Below are positions 13,400 through 20,868 of a DNA stretch of 64,000 bases, one piece after another (the first letter of the stretch is position 1; each line of letters starts with the position of its first letter). Source of the DNA: a virus; the IMG/VR virus record IMGVR_UViG_3300032180_000006, positions 1-64,000 of that record, one strand, 5' to 3'. A program made the position numbers and the translations under genes. Under the pieces are notes generated by a model. The model did not search any database, was not told the origin of the DNA, and saw only the letters and a list, made by a program, of their open reading frames with translations.

Positions 13400-15348
13400 T
13401 ACACACTCCTTTGAAAATTGAGTCGTGTATCTTCCTTCAATTCTTGTAAGTGGCCCCAGTCTTTGCCGATCTCGCCGTCGCTGAGCATAGGTACGTCCAT
13501 CTTCACGCTCTGCATCACGTCGCGCAGCAGCGTCATCTCATGCTTCATGGCGCGCTTAGGTGCGCTGATATCATTCTCGTCATGCACGGTTACTAAAAAG
13601 CGTGCATTACCCGTGCGCGGACCACACTTGGGATGCGCGTGGTAGCGGATGATGCTTTCCTTAGTGACGTCGCTGGCGCTGCCTTGAATCAGGTAGTTGA
13701 GCAGTTTGTAATAGAAATCCATCACTTTCTTATACTTCTTGCTGTAACCTGGTGGCTGCGCCAGATACAGCCTGCCGCCCCAAGTGCGGATCGGCAACCC
13801 AGCTTTACCACGCTTGATTAAGGCTTCGTTCAACTGGCGAATACCGGGCAGCAGCTTGTCCTTAGCTTTGCGCAAGCGGCGAATAGTCTGTATATCGGTG
13901 TTTAGAGCTACCGCCAGCATCGCCTGACCTCGACCGTAAATGTCAGCGAAATTCAAAATTTTGGTAGGATCACGCGGCAACTCAATGCCTACTTCTTCAA
14001 GTATGCACTGTTGCACATCACGATGAATGTCGTACCATAATTTTTTCTCTGCTCCTTTCAATCGCGGATCGTTGATGTAATTCTGCATCAACTGCCCATC
14101 TTCAAAGTGAGCTAACAGGCGCAACTCCTGCTGATTGTAATCGCGGCGACCCCACAAATGGCTTCGTTCATCAGGCAGAAAATACTGCCTCATGTTCGGC
14201 AACTCTGGTACACGTAAGAACGCAGGATAGACGTAGCCATCTGCAATCGCCTTTTTCCAGTTCTTTGGTATGTTCTGGAAGTTTGGGCTGCTGCTGAACC
14301 GCCCTGTCTTAGCACCGCCTTTCTCTTCCCCTCGTACTTGGTTCCACTGCGTATGTATGCGCCCGCCCGTTTCACGCGCTACGTGCAGCCACGGCTCCAT
14401 AAAGGTTCCTAGGCAGGTAGATAGTATGTTGCGGTAGCCAAACACGCTGGCGACGCGTTTATCATTGAACATGTCCGCAGTCAGGTTCTTTTTGCTTACA
14501 CTGCGTTGTCCTTCCGGATGGCGCTTGGTCGGCGCTGTGTAGTTCCATTCCGTAACTACGCCAGCAGCTTCCAGGGCATCAGCCATATCGTTATCGGCAT
14601 CAATATTCAAATCCTTGACACCGAGTTTTTTGCGCAACCATATATCCGCTTTTTCAAGCGCGGCTGTGTAAATTTTGAAATCGCGCTCAAGCAGCGGTAA
14701 ATTAACACGTATACCTTCACGCTCGTTAGCGAGCATGATTGGCATCAGTTGCCGTTCACGATCGTATGCCTCCAGCATATCTTGTTCGTAGATGGAAGGG
14801 TATAAATGGTCAAACAGTTTGTCGGTGCGCAAGACGTCGCCGTCCGCGTAGCGCCCTACCAGCCCGCCCGGTGCGCGGCAAATGTAGGCTCCCCACTTTT
14901 TAGGGCTGCGCCGTGCTTCAGATACGTTGGCAATAATCCAGTCACGTACATCATCGCGTTCCGTGCTGGGTATATTCAATATGCGCTCGGCACTGGGTTT
15001 TAAACTGAAGCTGCGAGCATACGGGTCGGCCAAAAACAACAGATACAAAGTGTCGTGCACGCGCTCCCAGCTAATCTTCGGCATATCCATGTGAGTTTGC
15101 GCTACATCAACGTCAAACTTCATATTCTGACCCAGTAGTGGAATGCCGCTTTTCCATGCACGGCTCAACTCACGACGCGCCTGCTCACGGGTACAGTTGT
15201 TGCCTTCCGGATGTGCAAAGGCCCAGTATTTACTTCGCTTCTCGCCGGGCCAGCGGATACTAAAACCAACGGGTTTCGGTGGGTAGTGCGGGCGAGGTTC
15301 AATGCCATCTGTTTCAAAATCGAGCGTTATGCGCTTAGGTGCCTTCAT
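13399..15348 (-). CDS. Family A DNA polymerase with 3'-5' exonuclease domain
   Basis: The 649-residue protein begins with an exonuclease domain: LDFETDGIE near residue 9 (DxE), GQNMKFDVDVAQ near 93 (NxxxD) and a later tyrosine-aspartate region GRYADGD. The palm and fingers show GAKTGRFSSSPNFQNIPK (motif 1), RRDYNQQELRLLAHF (motif A, DYSQIELR in Pol I), RDPTKILNFADIYGRG (motif B) and FLVTVHDE (motif C). No 5'-3' exonuclease domain, as usual for phage enzymes. It is the replicative polymerase. The O-helix position after NFA is D-I-Y-G, so the tyrosine is kept. Operon neighbours are nucleases and helicases. Confidence 0.95.
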   Translation of the reverse strand: MKAPKRITLDFETDGIEPRPHYPPKPVGFSIRWPGEKRSKYWAFAHPEGNNCTREQARRELSRAWKSGIPLLGQNMKFDVDVAQTHMDMPKISWERVHDTLYLLFLADPYARSFSLKPSAERILNIPSTERDDVRDWIIANVSEARRSPKKWGAYICRAPGGLVGRYADGDVLRTDKLFDHLYPSIYEQDMLEAYDRERQLMPIMLANEREGIRVNLPLLERDFKIYTAALEKADIWLRKKLGVKDLNIDADNDMADALEAAGVVTEWNYTAPTKRHPEGQRSVSKKNLTADMFNDKRVASVFGYRNILSTCLGTFMEPWLHVARETGGRIHTQWNQVRGEEKGGAKTGRFSSSPNFQNIPKNWKKAIADGYVYPAFLRVPELPNMRQYFLPDERSHLWGRRDYNQQELRLLAHFEDGQLMQNYINDPRLKGAEKKLWYDIHRDVQQCILEEVGIELPRDPTKILNFADIYGRGQAMLAVALNTDIQTIRRLRKAKDKLLPGIRQLNEALIKRGKAGLPIRTWGGRLYLAQPPGYSKKYKKVMDFYYKLLNYLIQGSASDVTKESIIRYHAHPKCGPRTGNARFLVTVHDENDISAPKRAMKHEMTLLRDVMQSVKMDVPMLSDGEIGKDWGHLQELKEDTRLNFQRSV

Positions 15349-15653
15349 ACAATCAATTTCTTTTCTCGTTCTACTCGCTCTTTCTCAGCCAGCACACCAA
15401 TCGCCATGCCGTACATCATCGCCAGCGCCATCGCGTTCACAGGTGGCAAACTTTGTCTATATGCTTCCTCGGTTACTTCGGCAAGGAAATTCTTGAACAT
15501 ATTGCCGCCCTGTACTACGGCGTTTCTAAATTCCTCTACCAACTCAGCGCGCTCACTGTTGGCACCGCGTCGCCAGTATTCATGGATAACGCCTTCTACA
15601 TCGTATTTAACGCGATTGCCGCGTGCGATACGCTGTTGTTGTATCTTAGCCAT
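15345..15653 (-). CDS. Hypothetical protein
   Basis: Start taken at MAKIQQQRIARGNRVKYD (102 residues); the upstream in-frame ATG would run through the previous gene. Helical with a hydrophobic stretch NAMALAMMYGMAIGVLAE near the C-terminus. It overlaps the polymerase start by four bases (ATGA). Unknown. Confidence 0.65.
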   Translation of the reverse strand: MAKIQQQRIARGNRVKYDVEGVIHEYWRRGANSERAELVEEFRNAVVQGGNMFKNFLAEVTEEAYRQSLPPVNAMALAMMYGMAIGVLAEKERVEREKKLIV

Positions 15654-15879
15654 TGAGTTGAACCTCCTGTCCGTTAACTGCGATACTATGAATTGCCAGC
15701 CGCTCACGTTCACAGCGCAAGGTGTTATACCGCCCATAAATGCGCATGAGATAGCTGAAGCGACGGCGCTTTTTCTTTTCTTCTTTTAACAATGCGCTGC
15801 ATTGGTCTTCACTCAAATCGCGCAACGCTTTATTAAGATCAGCAAATTTCAGATCAAGTAATTGCGTAGCATTGAACAT
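15646..15879 (-). CDS. Hypothetical basic helical protein
   Basis: A 77-residue product, MFNATQLLDLKFADLNKALR, with a long charged helix (CSALLKEEKKKRRRFSYLM). It may bind nucleic acid. It overlaps the next gene by eight bases and is preceded by AAGGAG. Confidence 0.6.
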   Translation of the reverse strand: MFNATQLLDLKFADLNKALRDLSEDQCSALLKEEKKKRRRFSYLMRIYGRYNTLRCERERLAIHSIAVNGQEVQLNG

Positions 15880-15901
15880 TGATTTCTCCTTAGAGAAAGC
15901 A

Positions 15902-15946
15902 GAGGCGGGCAGAGTTATGACAATAGTAAATTAGGCTGCCCGCCTC
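15902..15946 (-). terminator. Stable hairpin without T run between genes
   Basis: GAGGCGGGCAG pairs perfectly with CTGCCCGCCTC over a 23-base loop. It may be a weak terminator or a processing site between 15956-16762 and the polymerase genes. Confidence 0.5.
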
Positions 15947-15955
15947 GGTTATGAT

Positions 15956-16762
15956 TTATGCAAACTTGGCAGGTTTCTTTTTCGCCGCTGGCGCTGCCTG
16001 TCTGCCGCGTGCTGGCGGAGGCGCAGAGCGGCGATTGCCGCGTGCTGGCTTTTCAGCAGGTGTGATCTGTACGTAGGGGAACTCAATTACTTTGGAGACG
16101 GCTTCAGCTTTCTGCGTCAGCGCTTCAAGCACGTCACCGTCATCAATCTGTTCAACGGTTTTGAATGTCATGCGGAACTGCACGTCATCGTCAGGCACAA
16201 GAGCGATTTCGGTTACTACAGCCAGCGGCGGACGGTGCAGAGTGCTTTCAAGCTGGCGCACGTAGCCTGCCCACGCCTTAACGCTGGTTACAGGAACATG
16301 CACGTAAGCCTCTTCAGCTTGCAGTATGTCTTCTCCTAAGTCGCTCTCAGCCAGCACGGCCAGACGGCGCGTGTTCTTACACGCTTTGCCCTTGCCACGG
16401 TCAGCGCTTCCCCACTCGTTTTGCGAGCAGCTTGCGCAGTCCTCGCCCTGCTTATTAGGGCTATCATCGTGCGGTGCCATACCCTCTTCTTCCCTGCCGT
16501 AAGCATAGCAGGCCGGGCTGGCAGGGCTGCTGGGATCAAAGACACCTTCGTAGTACAGATTGGCGAAAATCTTATCTATGATAACGACACGCATTTTATT
16601 TTCAGGTATGTCAGCGCCTTTATAGCGCAGACGCCCGCCCTGCGTGCCGATTACATTGCCGCCGGATGTCACTTCGTTGGCTGCTGCCTTTGCCGCCATC
16701 TCCGCCAGCTTTGCATCCCACTTCGTCATTGCTGTTGTTTTCTTTCCAGGTTGTTTAGCCAA
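15956..16762 (-). CDS. Zinc-binding phage protein, candidate single-stranded DNA-binding protein
   Basis: The start is TTG (product MAKQPGKK) with AAGGAG eight bases upstream. The 268-residue protein has a predicted OB-like beta region (NKMRVVIIDKIFANLYYEGV), then CASCSQNEWGSADRGKGKAC near residues 110-130, a zinc-knuckle pattern, then RRLAVLAE, and an alanine/proline/lysine-rich tail ending PAKKKPAKFA. This plan is common in phage proteins next to DNA polymerase and is suggested to be a ssDNA-binding protein; that role is not proven here. Abundant expression is likely given the spacing and hairpin downstream. Confidence 0.65.
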   Translation of the reverse strand: MAKQPGKKTTAMTKWDAKLAEMAAKAAANEVTSGGNVIGTQGGRLRYKGADIPENKMRVVIIDKIFANLYYEGVFDPSSPASPACYAYGREEEGMAPHDDSPNKQGEDCASCSQNEWGSADRGKGKACKNTRRLAVLAESDLGEDILQAEEAYVHVPVTSVKAWAGYVRQLESTLHRPPLAVVTEIALVPDDDVQFRMTFKTVEQIDDGDVLEALTQKAEAVSKVIEFPYVQITPAEKPARGNRRSAPPPARGRQAAPAAKKKPAKFA

Positions 16763-16763
16763 G

Positions 16764-16910
16764 TTAGTGCTCCTTAGGTAATACTACGATTTCGATTGCG
16801 GTTTCAAGTTCGGAGGCGCATTCTACAAGCGTTTCACGCTGAGCAGATCCTGTAGAATCATAGTCAGCTATTTCACGCCACTTCTTCACAAGGTCTTGTA
16901 GAGTTTTCAT
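16764..16910 (-). CDS. Small 48-residue protein
   Basis: MKTLQDLVKKWREIADYD... to IVVLPKEH, a short amphipathic protein with the WREIA and CASELETA pattern of many small phage proteins. Its ATG overlaps a TGA that is in frame with the gene upstream only if that gene's internal TAA is ignored, which supports an older, longer upstream gene. Confidence 0.6.
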   Translation of the reverse strand: MKTLQDLVKKWREIADYDSTGSAQRETLVECASELETAIEIVVLPKEH

Positions 16911-17035
16911 TTCGCGTTTGGACGCTGCGCGGCGTTCGGTGTTGGCCCGCCCGTTTGTACAGTTTCGGGGAATCCTATACCGCCCGCAAGCGCGTCCTTC
17001 TTCCAGAAGGCTCTCGCTTCAAGCACGACAAGTTG
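16907..17035 (-). pseudogene. Detached 3' part of 17036-17194 beyond an in-frame TAA
   Basis: Directly after the TAA at 17036-17038 the same frame stays open for 42 codons and reads QLVVLEARAFWKKDALAGGI to a TGA at 16907 that overlaps the next start. In related phage proteins, as I remember them, the motif FDE is followed by QQLVV, so TAA sits where CAA or CAG is expected. Either a nonsense mutation, a sequencing error, or readthrough. Confidence 0.55.
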
Positions 17036-17194
17036 TTATTCATCGAAGGTCTGGCCGTCAATGGGTTTGCCGTCGTGCAGTTGTTCAGGCTGAACACAGA
17101 TACGCACACATTTGTTCAACCATTCGGTACGACACACCACGATACCTTCAAAGTTTGTGATTAAATCTTTTACTCTATCTCCGGGCTTAATCAT
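17036..17194 (-). CDS. Conserved small phage protein, cut short by in-frame TAA
   Basis: Start at MIKPGDRVKDLITNFEGIVV, which matches a common small beta-barrel phage protein (KPGDRV.D..T.FEGIV..R.E.LN.C.R..VQP). 52 residues are read before TAA. The continuation in the same frame is listed separately. Function unknown; usually found in early replication regions. Confidence 0.65.
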   Translation of the reverse strand: MIKPGDRVKDLITNFEGIVVCRTEWLNKCVRICVQPEQLHDGKPIDGQTFDE

Positions 17195-17601
17195 TTCGCT
17201 CCCTTCAGTAGTGTGCAACTAACAGTCTTAGCCTGTAGACGGCCGATGCCGGGTACTTGCTTCTTTGCTTCCCAGCGTTCTTCAACGGCTGTTGTGCTAA
17301 GTCGTTTCTGCATCAAGTCAAACTGCCCAGTGCGTTTGATGTACGTGTACAGCTTGTCCCAGTCTTCCACAATAGGAACAGGCTTGGGGTTAACCTGCAC
17401 GCGAGCAATACGGCCAGCAACACCCGTACTGTCTTTGCTTAAACTGTTGATGAAGAAGTCTTTCAGCGTAGATTCAAGCGTTTCTAGCTTCTCAACCTGC
17501 TTTTGCAGCGCCAGCCGTTCTTCGCGTGTTTTATACAGCAGGTCAGCGCATTGTGCTGCGGATTTAGGGATTGGTGGTTTGGTGGTTTTTGATTTTGCCA
17601 T
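17191..17601 (-). CDS. Conserved phage protein of unknown function
   Basis: The 136-residue product has ADLLYKTREERLALQKQVEK with a following coiled coil (LETLESTLKDFFINSL), then VEDWDKLYTYIKRTGQFDLM and LSTTAVEERWEAKKQVPGIG near the end. This combination is widespread in phages next to replication genes. The C-terminal part suggests a small helix-turn-helix-like domain. Function not known. Its end overlaps the next start. Confidence 0.7.
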   Translation of the reverse strand: MAKSKTTKPPIPKSAAQCADLLYKTREERLALQKQVEKLETLESTLKDFFINSLSKDSTGVAGRIARVQVNPKPVPIVEDWDKLYTYIKRTGQFDLMQKRLSTTAVEERWEAKKQVPGIGRLQAKTVSCTLLKGAK

Positions 17602-17604
17602 CTC

Positions 17605-17829
17605 TTACGTTGGGCCATCTGCCATTACTGAACCGTGGAATGGCTGCTCACTGGTTGGCTGCTCTGTTGCACGCAAAGCGTTGGTAATTTTCTCAAGTTC
17701 AAGCGGTGTCAATCTGTACAATACTAAGTTGAACATGCCGCCGCTTGTGCTGTAGACATCGGGTTCTAAATGGTGAGGTAGCTTTGCTTGCAATTTAAGT
17801 TCGTACTCTGTCTTAGTATCTTTTTGCAT
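17605..17829 (-). CDS. Hypothetical protein under a leader hairpin
   Basis: A 74-residue product (MQKDTKTEYELKLQAKLP) with a helical centre, MFNLVLYRLTPLELEKITNA. No clear ribosome binding site is visible; the bases just before the ATG are the end of a large hairpin (17834-17909), so translation may be regulated. Confidence 0.6.
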   Translation of the reverse strand: MQKDTKTEYELKLQAKLPHHLEPDVYSTSGGMFNLVLYRLTPLELEKITNALRATEQPTSEQPFHGSVMADGPT

Positions 17830-17833
17830 TGAT

Positions 17834-17909
17834 GATTGTTCCCAGCGCCGCGCAAGGGCTTCGTCACAAGGTTGGTCCTCTATCCACGTTGCGCGGCGTT
17901 ACAACAATC
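17834..17909 (-). promoter_or_regulatory. Large leader hairpin over the start of 17605-17829
   Basis: GATTGTT (17834-17840) pairs with AACAATC (17903-17909) and CGCCGCGCAA (17846-17855) with TTGCGCGGCG (17889-17898), separated by a small internal loop. It ends four bases from the ATG at 17829. Confidence 0.65.
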
Positions 17910-17993
17910 AGCAAGCCTTTCGGCTAACCTTTCTGCTTGCGCATAAGTCACCTCCCGATCTTTTGTTTGTTGGGTAATGTTTGAAGCCCAGTA

Positions 17994-18022
17994 ATTATAA
18001 AAGCCTATTTTATAGATTGCAA
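17994..18022 (-). promoter_or_regulatory. Strong candidate promoter (P5)
   Basis: Minus strand TTGCAA, 17 bases, TATAAT. It overlaps the 3' end of 18005-18739 and would give a leader of about 155 nt for the operon that starts at 17829 and includes the polymerase. Confidence 0.6.
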
Positions 18023-18739
18023 TGGGTAAGGTTTAAGATCTGCAACGGTGCGCTGTATCTGCCAGTGATCGCCAAACAAATCCAAGGTAGATGGCGCGTA
18101 GATTCTGTTAATGCGCTTCCATGTCAACCATATCACGGCTTGAATCTGCTGCGGACTGTGCATTCTATATTCAAGTACATCGGCGACGCTGCGCACATCG
18201 CGTTCAACTTCAGCATAGTTGAAGCCCATTGTGGCAACTAATTTCAAATTGTTTACTTGACCGCACCACGCATTGACCATGTGGCCGTCGACCACTATAG
18301 GGCAATCTCTGTTCGCTGGCTCAAGTATGCAGCGATAGAAGGCGCGTGTCTTCAGGCCTTTGGTGCGTCCAAGGAAATCAACGCCTCCTAGAAAGTCATA
18401 GGCGCGCTGGCGACAGGCGTTGAACGCAGTGGTAGTGATTTCTGTGACTGGTCGCTGGCGTAAATGCCAGTACATCAACGTCGCAAGGCTGCGTAGATTT
18501 TTATGGTAATCGTTGTTCGGGCTCAAGGCTACAAACGCGGCCACGGTTGAAGACACGGTGTAACCGTAGTGATCAGCCAGCGCCAGCAGCACAGCGTTGA
18601 GGCGTTGGTAATACCCAGTGCCTGCTTCCCAGTCAATGGCATCAGCCTGCGCCAGCACCTTTAACAAGCGTGAAACCGTACCTTGCAATCTCGGTAGCGT
18701 CAATTGTCTCCCCTGCACGTAGCCTCCAGTAGATAGCAT
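18005..18739 (-). CDS. Helix-hairpin-helix DNA-glycosylase-like phage protein
   Basis: The 244-residue product has VAAFVALSPNNDYHKNLRSL near residue 65, KTRAFYRCILEP near 130 and CPIVVDGHMVNAWCG near 145. The order (a SPN or SPQ helix, a helical linker, a lysine-rich GxKTxxFY segment and VxVDxH) is that of a phage family (DUF7178 by memory) that looks distantly like HhH DNA glycosylases, to which thymine hypermodification pyrophosphorylases also belong. It could act on modified bases. The 5' end overlaps the HNH gene by 98 bases, so the real start may be an internal TTG or GTG. Confidence 0.6.
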   Translation of the reverse strand: MLSTGGYVQGRQLTLPRLQGTVSRLLKVLAQADAIDWEAGTGYYQRLNAVLLALADHYGYTVSSTVAAFVALSPNNDYHKNLRSLATLMYWHLRQRPVTEITTTAFNACRQRAYDFLGGVDFLGRTKGLKTRAFYRCILEPANRDCPIVVDGHMVNAWCGQVNNLKLVATMGFNYAEVERDVRSVADVLEYRMHSPQQIQAVIWLTWKRINRIYAPSTLDLFGDHWQIQRTVADLKPYPLQSIK

Positions 18740-18995
18740 GCCAGCGCTTGTGATGCGTACGACATAGCAGATGGCATTTCTTAAGTTCCTGCCGTCGCCG
18801 TTCCTTACTCATGCTGGTTAGGCGATGGCTGATTTTTATGCTTGGATCTTCGTGGTGCAGCTCTAAGAATAGTTGACTGTTGCATACAACGCACATACCG
18901 CCCAGCGCGGCAATACATTCGTCTCGTATTTTCTGTTTGTATCTCTTTTGGTACGCTTTGAAATATTCTGGGTGAGACTTCCATGTAAAAGGCAT
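18642..18995 (-). CDS. HNH endonuclease
   Basis: The 117-residue protein has CVVC near residue 35, LFLELHHEDPSIK (the HH of the first HNH strand) near 45 and CHLLCRTHHKRWH near 75, a complete zinc-bound HNH fold with the catalytic His present. N-terminal YFKAYQKRYKQKIRDECI is a basic helix. It may be a free-standing homing endonuclease or a DNA-processing nuclease. Start and stop codons overlap its upstream neighbour (TGATG). Confidence 0.82.
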   Translation of the reverse strand: MPFTWKSHPEYFKAYQKRYKQKIRDECIAALGGMCVVCNSQLFLELHHEDPSIKISHRLTSMSKERRRQELKKCHLLCRTHHKRWHAIYWRLRAGETIDATEIARYGFTLVKGAGAG

Positions 18996-19660
18996 CAGCC
19001 GTGCGGCGCTGCTATCCAGCGTTCCGCAGCGGCAAAGTAGTTCTTATTTGCCAACACGGTATTCCACCCTCTGGGTTCGCTGGGTTTTAAACTGCACTGA
19101 TCTTTAATAAATTGAAAACGATGCGGTAATGCGAACTTTAGAAGATGCGGGTTAAGTATAAACAAACGCATCGTCTCTGCCCATGCTTCCCATTGCTTTG
19201 GTTCGTAGCTGCTAACTTGCTTCTTATGTTGTTTTAAGATACTATCCCATTCAGGACTTCGTCCCCACCAACGTTCATCACGACTTCGCAAGCATTCTTC
19301 AACATAATGACCCAGCTCGTGAGCTACTACACCGACAGCCGTGCGGTCAGTCTTCCAACCGGGCCAGCTCCAACGTCGCATACCGGGTTGCTGCACGGGC
19401 AGCGCCGTCACCGCTACGTTAACGAAGATAACTCCGCGGCTGTAGAGTCCTGTATGTGCTCCCACCAACGCGGCATTCGGCATCACTTTGCGCGCGAAGC
19501 GTATAGCATCCGCGGTTTCTTGAGTACTGACGAATGCGTGTGATAGTTCATCGTACGTTATAAATATCGGATGCGGTATTTTGTTGACGTCACAAAACCG
19601 CTTCGCCAACTTCACGCCGCGTTGGTAGAGTTGTTCTTTGATTTGTAATGATGTATTCAA
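18995..19660 (-). CDS. HExxH metallopeptidase-like protein
   Basis: The 221-residue product has VGVVAHELGHYVEE near residue 118, a gluzincin/metzincin-like HExxH zinc motif, and a downstream QWEAWAETMRLF near 160 where E or a second acid could be the third ligand. There is no signal peptide, so it would act in the cytoplasm. Substrate unknown; a peptidase aimed at a host protein is possible but inferred. Placed in the early operon. Confidence 0.65.
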   Translation of the reverse strand: MNTSLQIKEQLYQRGVKLAKRFCDVNKIPHPIFITYDELSHAFVSTQETADAIRFARKVMPNAALVGAHTGLYSRGVIFVNVAVTALPVQQPGMRRWSWPGWKTDRTAVGVVAHELGHYVEECLRSRDERWWGRSPEWDSILKQHKKQVSSYEPKQWEAWAETMRLFILNPHLLKFALPHRFQFIKDQCSLKPSEPRGWNTVLANKNYFAAAERWIAAPHG

Positions 19661-19662
19661 TT

Positions 19663-20136
19663 TTAAGTTACCTTACGATGTTCTTGACAACGACGCATAG
19701 CTTCTTTTTCGTGTTCAGGAAAATTTGATTTCCATTTTTCCGGATGTTCCTTTGATTGCGTGTGCTTACCGCCCACACCTTTAGGACCGTTATTGTAGTA
19801 CCATTTATGAGTGCGTTGAATAACTGCGTTAGCAGTTGGCAGTCGCCCTGTCTGTTCTTTATAATCTTCAAATAGATCAGGACAAACTTGCTTTAAGAAA
19901 TTCCATGCACCTTTTGCCGTCAAACCTGCATCAGCAAAATTATTGTTATAGGCACGCGCATCACTATTCACTATTTGATTCTTATATCTATGATAAAGAC
20001 AAAGTAGAGCTACGATGCCTGCGTCACGTGTCCTCCAACTATAGTTACGACTATGCCGTGGTTTTCGTTCATACGGGTATTGTCGATTGGTGAATCTATC
20101 CTTTGGTAATTGGTGATCTTGGTGTGTGATCGTCAT
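19663..20136 (-). CDS. Hypothetical protein
   Basis: Start at MTITHQDHQLPKDRF with AAAGGAG upstream (157 residues). Basic and aromatic with conserved-looking NNFADAGLTAKGAWNFLKQV and RTHKWYYNNGPKGVGGKHTQ. A, T-rich coding compared with its neighbours suggests separate acquisition. No family recognised. Confidence 0.6.
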   Translation of the reverse strand: MTITHQDHQLPKDRFTNRQYPYERKPRHSRNYSWRTRDAGIVALLCLYHRYKNQIVNSDARAYNNNFADAGLTAKGAWNFLKQVCPDLFEDYKEQTGRLPTANAVIQRTHKWYYNNGPKGVGGKHTQSKEHPEKWKSNFPEHEKEAMRRCQEHRKVT

Positions 20137-20575
20137 GATTTGTCTCCTTTGGAAGTTTGTACATGCGCCCATCGGGCTGCACTATAAAGCCATGCCGCGT
20201 GTACCACGCTTTAAGCTGCTGGCGCGTTAACTGTGGCTGCTGCTGGCCGCATGGTTGCACCAGCCCTGCCAAGGCTACCCGGTGCCGCTGGGCGAGCTCT
20301 GTAAGCCACGCCAGAGCCTCTGTACCATACCCTAAACCACGTTGCACGCTGCGCAGGCTGCTTAGCCATACAAGCTGCCCGCCCGTGGCACGGCTGACCT
20401 GCACAGCGAATACCGCCTTCGCTCGCCACACATGTTCCTGCTTGTTGAACGGATTGACTTCCGTCTGCGCATAAAACTCTTGCAAGAAAGCGCGGATGTT
20501 CTGCGCGTAATGCCACGGGCAATTCGTATCTGAGCAGGTACACATTTTTTCGAAGATGCGCTGCGCTATACTCAT
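20096..20575 (-). CDS. GNAT N-acetyltransferase
   Basis: The 159-residue protein has LVWLSSLRSVQRGLGYGTEA near residue 70, the acetyl-CoA pyrophosphate loop (Q/RxxGxG/A form RGLGYG), then LVQPCG and LKAWYTRHGFIVQPDGRMYK, the last strand-helix of GNAT folds. N-terminal CTCSDTNC is a cysteine pair outside the usual fold. GNAT enzymes occur in phage hypermodification clusters and as antirestriction factors; the substrate here is unknown. Confidence 0.8.
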   Translation of the reverse strand: MSIAQRIFEKMCTCSDTNCPWHYAQNIRAFLQEFYAQTEVNPFNKQEHVWRAKAVFAVQVSRATGGQLVWLSSLRSVQRGLGYGTEALAWLTELAQRHRVALAGLVQPCGQQQPQLTRQQLKAWYTRHGFIVQPDGRMYKLPKETNHDDHTPRSPITKG

Positions 20576-20868
20576 TTCTCAATTTTCTTTGCATCAATTG
20601 GTTTCTCGTCAATATCTATACGGCCAATCATCAACCAATTACCATGCTCTTCACCGTCACCGTTAGGGTAGCGCATGATACGCACGCCGCGCACATTTGG
20701 AAACGTCTTGCCGCAAAATTTACACCTACCCACACCTATGCTAAAAGAGGGTAATTCGATAACGAATGTCATACCGCGAAATGGAAATTCAAAATCAATA
20801 GAGTCTTGGCAGCAATACGCGCCGCCTATTTCATCTTGACATTTTAACTGTGCTTCATGCAGTGGCAT
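20572..20868 (-). CDS. Hypothetical cysteine-rich protein
   Basis: The 98-residue product has AYCCQDS and CKFCGKTFPNVRGVRIM, a probable zinc knuckle, on a beta-rich background (FRGMTFVIELPSFSIGVG). Its start overlaps the AP2 gene. Unknown. Confidence 0.55.
   Translation of the reverse strand: MPLHEAQLKCQDEIGGAYCCQDSIDFEFPFRGMTFVIELPSFSIGVGRCKFCGKTFPNVRGVRIMRYPNGDGEEHGNWLMIGRIDIDEKPIDAKKIEK

Noticed and set aside
17910-17960. Six-codon frame MRKQKG with GGGAGGTGA upstream in the leader after P5.
   Set aside because: Too short to separate from chance; a GTG frame overlapping it is equally possible. It could be a leader peptide but nothing supports it.
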